From Gallionella sp. (GTDB taxonomy: Bacteria > Pseudomonadota > Gammaproteobacteria > Burkholderiales > Gallionellaceae): DNA of 47,549 nucleotides. Below, piece after piece: positions 34,032 through 40,671 of this stretch. The notes under the pieces are model-generated. The model ran no database searches and was not told the origin of the DNA. It worked only from the letters and a program-made list of their open reading frames with translations. Within the stretch, counting starts at the first letter, position 1. Each line of letters opens with the position of its first letter. The stretch covers positions 1 to 47,549 of the forward strand of contig JAJDNO010000047.1 in assembly GCA_022340615.1 (NCBI GenBank), written 5' to 3'. A program made the translations under genes and the position numbers.

Positions 34032-35438
34032 TTAGCGCTCGTATGCCAGTTCATGAGGCAAACGACCCTGAGGTACAACAGTCCCTTTGCGTGCCGTCAT
34101 CCACATGTTGTACAGCCACAGAATGTTCCCAGAGAACACCATGGAGCCACCCAGCCAGCGCGCGATCATGTAAGGATGCTCCGCAATGACCACGTCGATG
34201 TAGGGAACCTCATATATCTTGCCCGCACCCTGAATCAGGCCGGCAATCGTCATTGAAACCCAGTAAGTGGTAAATCCGATCAGCAGCAGCCAGAAGTGCA
34301 TGTTGGCCAGAGTGATGGAATACAGCTTGCGCTTCATGATTGACTGTATACCGTAATAAACAGCCGCTACTTCCAGGAATGTCGAGAATCCCAGCAATGC
34401 CAAATGCGCATGCGCCACAATCCAGCCGGTTCCGTGGATATACCAGTTGATAGCACGAGTTTGCTGGAATCCGCCCTGCATATTCAGCGGAATCGCCATC
34501 AGACATCCGGTTACGGTAAAACGAACCTCGATATTCTCGACGAACATATACCACTTGCCCTGCATCGTCAGCATGATGTTAGACACGAATGCGATTGCAG
34601 GAACCAGAATCAGCACACCCTCTACAGATGCGAACGACTTCAGCCACTCGGGCAGAGGCGCAGACATCAGGTGATGAGCTGCCGGGGTTGAATAGAACAC
34701 CACCACCGACCAGAAGTGCAAGTGACCGATACGGTGTGAGTACAACGGATTCCCCGTCACCTTTGGAATGGTGTAATAGGCGATCGCCGCTGCCACCGGA
34801 GTGATCCACAGCCCAAGCACATTATGAGCGAACCACCAGGTCAGGTATGCCTCGGTCAGGCCGGTCAAATGGAAAAATTCTGGCAAATTGCCAATCAGGA
34901 ACACGATAATGACCATGAAGGTCGCTGCCGCAAAAAACCAGTTGGTCGTGTATATACCCTGTGTACGGCGATTCAGGATCGTCATCCAGACGTTGATGCC
35001 GAGAGGTATGAACACACAGGTCGCAAGGTACAGGTCGATCGGCCATGGGAAGTCGGAATATTCGCGGCCGGAAGTAATACCTGCCCACAAAACCGTCAGG
35101 CCCAGAGTCAGACCCAGGTTCCACAGGAAGCAATTCCACAACCCCAGCTTTTCAGACCACAATTTATTGTTACCGAGCGCGGGCGTGATATACATCATGG
35201 CCATGGCGAATGCCATTGAAATCCAGCCGAAAATAACCGCCATCACGTGAACCTGGCGCATATGGCCGAAAGCAAAATATTCATTGCCAGTCACAAAATC
35301 GGGAAATGCGAGCTTTGCCGCATTGAATGAACCCAGGCCGGTACCGATAACGAACCAGATTATGGCCGAAAACCCGAAGAATATCGCCGCAGAACCAGAC
35401 GGTATGTCCTCGTTCTTGGCAAATAGATATTTAAGCAT
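34032..35438 (-). CDS. ccoN: cbb3-type heme-copper oxidase catalytic subunit (CcoN-like)
   Basis: 468 residues, about 12 helices; binds low-spin heme b, high-spin heme b3 and CuB and reduces oxygen to water. Ligands by position: His64 (RQVH) and His345 for heme b; His343 for heme b3 (VAHAHLALLG); His205 (WWFAHN), His255 and His256 (TPAAHH) for CuB. Tyr249 lies six residues before His255, the spacing of the cross-linked tyrosine of cbb3 oxidases. All positions are offset by two from the Pseudomonas stutzeri numbers I recall. The tyrosine argues against a nitric oxide reductase. By counting, the glutamate 22 residues before the heme b3 histidine is Gln321 here. A GGAGGGG ribosome site precedes the ATG. 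Confidence 0.93.
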   Translation of the reverse strand: MLKYLFAKNEDIPSGSAAIFFGFSAIIWFVIGTGLGSFNAAKLAFPDFVTGNEYFAFGHMRQVHVMAVIFGWISMAFAMAMMYITPALGNNKLWSEKLGLWNCFLWNLGLTLGLTVLWAGITSGREYSDFPWPIDLYLATCVFIPLGINVWMTILNRRTQGIYTTNWFFAAATFMVIIVFLIGNLPEFFHLTGLTEAYLTWWFAHNVLGLWITPVAAAIAYYTIPKVTGNPLYSHRIGHLHFWSVVVFYSTPAAHHLMSAPLPEWLKSFASVEGVLILVPAIAFVSNIMLTMQGKWYMFVENIEVRFTVTGCLMAIPLNMQGGFQQTRAINWYIHGTGWIVAHAHLALLGFSTFLEVAAVYYGIQSIMKRKLYSITLANMHFWLLLIGFTTYWVSMTIAGLIQGAGKIYEVPYIDVVIAEHPYMIARWLGGSMVFSGNILWLYNMWMTARKGTVVPQGRLPHELAYER

Positions 35439-35470
35439 GTGCTACCCCTCCCTCAAATCGAATGAAAACT

Positions 35471-35581
35471 CTAGTGATTACCGGCTTCATTTTTTCTATC
35501 ATGTGGAACAATGATGTACCAAGACAGCAACATACTCGAAAACGCCAGCAGCACTCCAAGTGATCCCGCAATTAAAGCCAT
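35471..35581 (-). CDS. Tiny single-helix membrane protein (36 aa)
   Basis: 36 residues (MALIAGSLGVLLAFSSMLLS...), one helix (about 3-25) and a polar tail HDRKNEAGNH. An AAAGGGG ribosome site precedes the ATG. It lies between the 92-aa membrane protein gene and ccoN in the operon, so is probably a small accessory subunit. No family recognised. Confidence 0.7.
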   Translation of the reverse strand: MALIAGSLGVLLAFSSMLLSWYIIVPHDRKNEAGNH

Positions 35582-35637
35582 AACAACACCCCTTTAAGAA
35601 TAATAAATGTCAATCGAACAAGCCGAACGCATCGAAT

Positions 35638-35916
35638 TTATCCAGCCGCCTGTTCCAATTTATCATGGCGAGTCAGACCCACCACCAGAATCACACAAAA
35701 CGCGAAACCGAATACAAACATCGCCCAATCTATGAACCCAGTGAATGTCGAAGGATCATAGGATGTCAAGCCTGGACCACCCCATTTGGCAAAGCCGCCA
35801 CGCCCCAGCAAGCACATCAAGGTTGCACCGAACACGCTGCCATTCCCCATGCCAGTCAACATCCCGCCTATGATAATTGTCCAGAAGGATCGAGATGTAA
35901 TCGACTTTGTACTCAT
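35638..35916 (-). CDS. Small membrane protein, first gene of the ccoNO operon
   Basis: 92 residues with helices at about 11-35 (Gly-rich, FWTIIIGGMLTGMGNGSVFG) and 60-82 (FIDWAMFVFGFAFCVILVVG). The C-terminus is charged (HDKLEQAAG). A GGGGGT ribosome site precedes the ATG. It is the first gene downstream of the FNR-type promoter at 36054-36101 and upstream of the tiny peptide and ccoN. No family recognised; an oxidase accessory role is inferred from context. Confidence 0.68.
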   Translation of the reverse strand: MSTKSITSRSFWTIIIGGMLTGMGNGSVFGATLMCLLGRGGFAKWGGPGLTSYDPSTFTGFIDWAMFVFGFAFCVILVVGLTRHDKLEQAAG

Positions 35917-36053
35917 TTAAAACCCCCTTTAAAGTTAATTATAATTAACACGTCATTCCGATCAGGCCAAAATTCTCATGAGAATCATACATCTAATTTT
36001 CTCCGAGCCCCAGCAGCGTGAAATCCTAGCGTGAACTGTCCCATACACGGCGT

Positions 36054-36101
36054 AACATAACTGCAAACGCCTGACAGCGCACTGACATGGATCAACCAAA
36101 C
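36054..36101 (-). promoter_or_regulatory. FNR-type promoter, right copy
   Basis: Minus-strand copy of the element at 17404-17451: GTTGATCCATGTCAGTGC (36096 to 36079) with the FNR-like box TTGAT-CCAT-GTCAG, nine variable bases, then CGTTTGCAGTTATGTT (36069 to 36054) ending in the -10 TATGTT. The box centre is 29.5 nt from the -10 start, as in the left copy, giving a predicted start near 36047, about 130 nt before the 92-aa gene. Only the nine central bases and one upstream base differ. Confidence 0.78.
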
Positions 36102-36161
36102 TAGATATATTTACAGGCCGTATACCCGATTAATTTGCTTGGATACCGGGTGCCAGATTGC

Positions 36162-36923
36162 CTATCCGCGGGCAATGTTATCGAGACGCTCCAGATCGAG
36201 TAGCTGAACCTGCCGCCGTTCGGTAGCCAGCAATCCCTCGTTCTGAAAACGGGTAAACACACGGGATACTGTTTCTTCGGTTATGCCAAGATAATTGCCT
36301 ATGTCGCTGCGCGACATGCTCAGATTGAATTCAGTGGGGGAATAATTGCGCCTACGGAATCGCTGCGACAAGCTAAGCAAAAACGTAGCCAGGCGTTCAT
36401 CAGCGCTCTTTTTTCCGAGCAAAAGCATCAACTCCTGGTTATCGAGAATTTCCCGGCTCAGAATTCTGAGCATCTGTTGCCGGATGGAAGGGATTTCCTT
36501 GCTGTAATACTCAAGCACTTCGATGGGAACTTCGCACACCATTGTGGTTTCCAGCGCCATCGCTTCGGTCGTGAAATAATGGGCTGCAATCGCGCCCAAA
36601 CCGAGCAGTTCGCCAGCAATATGAAAACCTGTAATCTGCATGCGGCCATTTTTTGTCAGCACATATGTCTTGACCGAACCACTGCGGACCGCATAGATGG
36701 TACGCACAGGCTCATCTGACCTGAACAGCAGTTCACCTCGTTCGAACAACCTGCGATTCCTGACGATTGTTTCCGGCAAGCGCAGATCCACATCGGTACC
36801 GTTAACTTCTTTGCACAATCCATATATTCCGCAATCTTTGCAGATGATCGGTGAGCAGGAGTCATTGTCTGCAGCAGGTGCAAAGACCGACTCGCTTGGC
36901 GTCATTCGTAAAATTGCCGTCAT
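36162..36923 (-). CDS. fnr: Fnr-family oxygen-sensing transcriptional regulator
   Basis: 253 residues. The N-terminal cluster ligands CKDCGIYGLC (C-x2-C-x5-C, about 28-37) plus the distal Cys in ALETTMVCEVPIE match the four ligands of the oxygen-labile [4Fe-4S] cluster of E. coli FNR. A cyclic-nucleotide-like beta-roll and the dimer helix follow. The C-terminal helix-turn-helix is SRSDIGNYLGITEETVSRVFTRFQ, whose recognition residues (E-x-x-S-R) predict binding to TTGAT-N4-ATCAA. Matching boxes occur at both oxidase promoters in this window. It is transcribed away from hoxF, next to the ccoNO operon. Confidence 0.96.
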   Translation of the reverse strand: MTAILRMTPSESVFAPAADNDSCSPIICKDCGIYGLCKEVNGTDVDLRLPETIVRNRRLFERGELLFRSDEPVRTIYAVRSGSVKTYVLTKNGRMQITGFHIAGELLGLGAIAAHYFTTEAMALETTMVCEVPIEVLEYYSKEIPSIRQQMLRILSREILDNQELMLLLGKKSADERLATFLLSLSQRFRRRNYSPTEFNLSMSRSDIGNYLGITEETVSRVFTRFQNEGLLATERRQVQLLDLERLDNIARG

Positions 36924-37501
36924 ATTTTTCCTCGCTTGGAAACACCGTAAACATACCTGTTACAGCATTACCGGCACCATTGATGTTCAGAAGCAGAAAT
37001 CGACCCCACTTTAACCGAAAAACCAGCCTGTAGCAATTCCGGAAACCCTTTGCTCAGGGCGAGTTCGACTGGATAATTCGCTCCCAGTATACGCAGAACA
37101 GGCACTCAAAAACTATTGCGCCTGGTAAATTAAAACATTCGTGGATATGCCATTTTCAAAGGGAATCGGATGAAATTTCCTGCCGTTCGCTTATACAATA
37201 GAGCATCGTAGTCACCATGAAATAGGCCACTATTACATGACCACGATTGTGGTCAATAATTATCCAAAGCATCCGATTAAGTTGTAACATTTTGTATCGG
37301 TTCCGGCATGGATATTTCTAAGGGTAAAATATTTCGAGTGCATGTTTTTCCTCGCACTCAAAGGCAGTCACGATGCTATCCAGCGGGTATTGCCTTAACA
37401 CAGGCAAGAAATTCATTTACTGGCGAATTAAGCAGCTTTTCATATCGACGATATCCATTCGGATGATTTTACGGTAGGGTAAGGCCCAGGAAAGGACAGC
37501 C
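36924..37501. other. Divergent regulatory region between fnr and hoxF
   Basis: About 580 nt without a gene. It contains the palindrome at 37238-37255, an inverted repeat GAGTGC / GCACTC (37336-37341 and 37354-37359) directly after a possible -10 TAAAAT (37325-37330), and a second one TTGCCT / AGGCAA (37390-37395 and 37402-37407) in the hox leader. No sigma-54 type GG-N10-GC element or clear FNR box was found. Confidence 0.55.
37238..37255. promoter_or_regulatory. Perfect palindrome, candidate operator for hox or fnr
   Basis: TGACCAC-GATT-GTGGTCA: two 7-bp arms with no mismatch around a 4-nt centre. It lies 247 nt upstream of hoxF and 315 nt upstream of fnr. The size fits a dimeric helix-turn-helix regulator (GntR- or LysR-like half-sites); no such regulator gene is in the window. 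Confidence 0.6.
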
Positions 37502-39298
37502 ATGAGCCCAGCAATTCGGACTGCATCATCTGAACAGTTGAGTGCGTTCATTGCAAACACCTGTTCAAAATCAAGTCATCTACTTCATGTCTTGCATGAA
37601 CTCCAGCATCGATTCCTCCATATATCTCCAGAAGCTGTCATCGAAGTAGCTTCATTCCTTGACCTGCCGCCCAGCCAGGTGGAATCTGCAGTCGAGTTCT
37701 ACTCTTTCTTTTCCACGGTTCCACACGGCAGATTTGACATTCTGCTCAGCAACTGCACCAGTTGCGGATACACGGCGAACGGCCAGGATCTCCTGCAATT
37801 GCTCTGCGATCGGTTGCATGTACTGACCGGCAAGACGCGGGATGACGGATTGGTCAGCGTAGACGAGACCTCATGCATCGGTATGTGCGATCACGGAGCT
37901 TCTCTGCTGGTCAACGGCAGGCCGGTCACCGGGCTTGATGCCGTGAAAATTATGCGCATCGCCGAACTGATTGAAACTGGAACACCGTTTGAAAATTGGC
38001 CTGCCGAATGGTTCGACATCAGTGACAGTATCCGCAAAATCGGCCTGTTGCTCAGCGAGGATATTACGGCAGGCAATGGACTGCGTGAGTCGCTGATGCG
38101 CGGTATCGATGGCACGCTGGAAGAAATCACCCAGTCCGGACTGCGCGGGCGAGGCGGCGCAGGATTCAGCACCGGAATGAAATGGAAATTCTGCGCCGAG
38201 GCTGAGGGGTCAGCGCATTATGTGATCTGCAATGCTGACGAGGGTGAACCTGGCACATTCAAGGATCGCATCCTGCTGCAAAGCCATGCTGACGCAATAT
38301 TCGAAGGCATGACGACATGCGCTTACGCAATCGGCGCAGAACTGGGCTTTCTGTATCTGCGCGGCGAATACCGCTATCTGTCGCCGCACCTGGAAGCGGT
38401 CCTGGCACGCAGACGCGTGCAGGGGCTGCTGGGTAGCAGCATACTCGGGCGATCGGGTTTCAACTTCGATATCGAGATCGTTGTCGGGGCCGGAGCATAC
38501 ATCTGCGGCGAGGAATCGGCGCTGATCGAATCACTGGAGGGCAAGCGCGGCGTACCGCGCAACCGCCCCCCCTTCCCGGTGACACATGGCTATCTCGGAC
38601 AGCCTACCGTATTGAACAATGTCGAAACATTTGTTGCCGCCGCTCATATTGCACAGAACGGCAGCGCCTGGTTCAGGACAACCGGCACCATGAAATCCCC
38701 GGGCAGCAAGCTGCTGAGTGTCAGCGGAGACTGCGCGTACCCAGGCATCTACGAATACCCTTTCGGTGTCAGCATAAAACAGGTGCTGGACGACTGCGGA
38801 GCTGAAGACGTGCAGGCAGTGCAAATCGGCGGTCCCGCCGGCACGCTGATCGGCAGATCCGGTTACAAACGTATAATCGGTTTTGAGGATTTGTCGACCG
38901 GCGGTTCGTTCATGGTGTTTGGCCGGAAACGCGACCTGCTGGACATTATCGTCAACTTTTCGCGTTTCTTTGCCCATGAAAGTTGCGGCTTCTGCACACC
39001 TTGCCGGGTGGGTACGACGCTGCTCAAAAATGCAATGAACAAGATCGCAAAAGGCCAAGGAACGCAGTATGACCTTGATGAAATGGAACGCATCGGAACG
39101 CTGATCAAACGCCGTTCGCATTGCGGCCTGGGGCAAACTGCGGCGAATCCGATCCTGAACGGATTGCAGCGATTCCCGCAGATTTTCAGGCAACGCCTGG
39201 CACGCGGCGATTTCGAGCCGAGCTTCGACCTTGACGCTGCACTTGAAGAAGCGCGCCAGATTACGCACCGCGACGATGCGGCGGCACATCTGGAATAA
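37502..39298 (+). CDS. hoxF: NAD-reducing hydrogenase diaphorase subunit HoxF
   Basis: 598-residue flavoprotein that transfers electrons between the hydrogenase and NAD+. The N-terminal 170 residues are NuoE-like with a [2Fe-2S] set (NCTSC and CIGMC). The rest is NuoF-like: FMN loop GLRGRGGAGFSTGMKWKFC, NADEGEPGTFKDR, YICGEESALIESLEGKRG and the [4Fe-4S] ligands ESCGFCTPCRVGT plus HCGLG. The fusion and length match HoxF of group 3d NiFe hydrogenases, so no separate hoxE is required. AAGGA precedes the ATG. It is the first gene of hoxFUYHW. Confidence 0.97.
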   Translation: MSPAIRTASSEQLSAFIANTCSKSSHLLHVLHELQHRFLHISPEAVIEVASFLDLPPSQVESAVEFYSFFSTVPHGRFDILLSNCTSCGYTANGQDLLQLLCDRLHVLTGKTRDDGLVSVDETSCIGMCDHGASLLVNGRPVTGLDAVKIMRIAELIETGTPFENWPAEWFDISDSIRKIGLLLSEDITAGNGLRESLMRGIDGTLEEITQSGLRGRGGAGFSTGMKWKFCAEAEGSAHYVICNADEGEPGTFKDRILLQSHADAIFEGMTTCAYAIGAELGFLYLRGEYRYLSPHLEAVLARRRVQGLLGSSILGRSGFNFDIEIVVGAGAYICGEESALIESLEGKRGVPRNRPPFPVTHGYLGQPTVLNNVETFVAAAHIAQNGSAWFRTTGTMKSPGSKLLSVSGDCAYPGIYEYPFGVSIKQVLDDCGAEDVQAVQIGGPAGTLIGRSGYKRIIGFEDLSTGGSFMVFGRKRDLLDIIVNFSRFFAHESCGFCTPCRVGTTLLKNAMNKIAKGQGTQYDLDEMERIGTLIKRRSHCGLGQTAANPILNGLQRFPQIFRQRLARGDFEPSFDLDAALEEARQITHRDDAAAHLE

Positions 39299-39311
39299 CG
39301 GGGATGATGTG

Positions 39312-40130
39312 ATGGAAGCAAAAGCAGAAACCGCCGCGAACACCATCAATATCGATGGCCAGGAAATTCCGTTCGAGCACGGGCAGACCATCATGGATGC
39401 GGCATTTGCAGCCGGCGTCTATATCCCGCATCTGTGCCATCGTCCCGGACTCACGCCGCACGGAAGCTGCAAGCTTTGTACTGTCGATATCCGCAACAGG
39501 ATCTCGGCTTCGAGCACATCGGATCGCAGGAGGCAGACAAAATTCACGGTCGATGCCGACAGCCGCAGCGTGTCGGCCTGCACCACGCCGGCCGCAGCAG
39601 GCCAGCAGATCAGCAGCAACACGCCGGCACTGAACGAAGTGCGCAAGACCATCACGCAAATGCTGTTCATCGAGGGCAATCATCTCTGCCCGTCCTGCGA
39701 AAAATCCGGCGACTGCACGCTGCAGGCAGTCGCCTATCATCTTGGCATGCTGGACGGGCATTTTCCGCAGTTCTTCCCGCGCCGCGAAGTGGACGCCTCG
39801 CATCCGACCGTGATGCTGGACCGCGACCGCTGCATACTCTGCGAACTGTGCGTGCGCGCCAGCCGCGAAGTTGACGGCAAGAACGTGTTTGCGATCGCCG
39901 GGCGCGGCACCGCTGCGCATCTGATCGTGAATTCGCCGAGCGGCAAACTGGCTGACAGCGATCTCGAAACCGGCGACATGGCGGTACACATCTGTCCTGT
40001 CGGCGCAATCCTGATCAAGGAGCAGGGTTATGAAGTGCCGATCGGACGGCGCACCTTTGACCTGCATCATTTAGGCGAAGCAGGACTGGAAAAAGTCGTG
40101 CTGGCCAAAACGGTATACCGCGATGAATAA
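39312..40130 (+). CDS. hoxU: NAD-reducing hydrogenase diaphorase subunit HoxU
   Basis: 272 residues, NuoG N-terminal-like iron-sulfur subunit linking HoxF to HoxY. It carries a [2Fe-2S] domain (LCHRPGLTPHGSCKLC...SACTTP), the CPSCEKSGDC motif, and a [4Fe-4S] set DRCILCELC with HICPVGAIL. Between CKLC and SAC there are 33 residues, where I recall about 11 in Ralstonia HoxU, so it is longer than the usual 235 residues. The ATG at 39312 is chosen; the frame is open further upstream inside hoxF. It overlaps hoxY by 8 nt. Confidence 0.94.
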   Translation: MEAKAETAANTINIDGQEIPFEHGQTIMDAAFAAGVYIPHLCHRPGLTPHGSCKLCTVDIRNRISASSTSDRRRQTKFTVDADSRSVSACTTPAAAGQQISSNTPALNEVRKTITQMLFIEGNHLCPSCEKSGDCTLQAVAYHLGMLDGHFPQFFPRREVDASHPTVMLDRDRCILCELCVRASREVDGKNVFAIAGRGTAAHLIVNSPSGKLADSDLETGDMAVHICPVGAILIKEQGYEVPIGRRTFDLHHLGEAGLEKVVLAKTVYRDE

Positions 40131-40659
40131 GATCAGGATCGCAACGACATCCCTGGCCGGCTGCTTCGGCTGCCATATGTCCTTCCTCGACATGGACGAG
40201 CGGCTGGTGGAATTGCTGGAACACGTCGAGTTCGACCGCTCGCCGCTGACCGACATCAAACATTGCGGTCCTTGCGACATCGGCCTGATCGAGGGCGGAC
40301 TATGCAACGCGGACAACCTGCATGTGCTGCGTGAATTCCGCGCCAACTGCAGGATACTGATCGCGGTCGGTGCCTGTGCGATCAATGGCGGCGTGCCCGC
40401 AATGAGAAATCATTTCGATCTGCGCTCATGCCTCGAAGAATCCTTCCTGAACGGCATCGGCGTCGAAAATCCGCAGATCCCGGATGACGTGGAATTGCCT
40501 TTGCTGCTCGATAAAGTGCGGCCAATCCACGAAGCGGTGCGCATAGACTATTACCTGCCGGGATGTCCTCCTTCCGCCGACGAATTCCTCAGCGTGCTCG
40601 GCGACCTGCTGGCAGGCCGCATCCCCGCATTGCCGAAAAAACTCATCCATTACGATTAA
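40123..40659 (+). CDS. hoxY: NiFe hydrogenase small subunit HoxY
   Basis: 178 residues holding the proximal [4Fe-4S] cluster of the hydrogenase module. Ligands are seen in LAGCFGCHMS, EGGLC, VGACAINGG and LPGCPPS. The short length without Tat signal or extra clusters is typical of cytoplasmic group 3d enzymes. It overlaps hoxU by 8 nt and precedes hoxH by 12 nt. Confidence 0.97.
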   Translation: MNKIRIATTSLAGCFGCHMSFLDMDERLVELLEHVEFDRSPLTDIKHCGPCDIGLIEGGLCNADNLHVLREFRANCRILIAVGACAINGGVPAMRNHFDLRSCLEESFLNGIGVENPQIPDDVELPLLLDKVRPIHEAVRIDYYLPGCPPSADEFLSVLGDLLAGRIPALPKKLIHYD

Positions 40660-40671
40660 CGACCAGGCGCC

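Noticed and set aside
34032-35438. Considered whether the CcoN-like protein is a nitric oxide reductase (NorB) or NO dismutase.
   Set aside because: The tyrosine six residues before the CuB His pair, absent from NorB, is present, and overall spacing follows cbb3 subunit I. The NO dismutase family resembles quinol-type NOR, which this does not.
37430-37460. Possible sigma-54 promoter upstream of hoxF (TGGCGAATTAAGCAG).
   Set aside because: GG and GC are 8 nt apart instead of 10, so the site does not fit the -24/-12 spacing.
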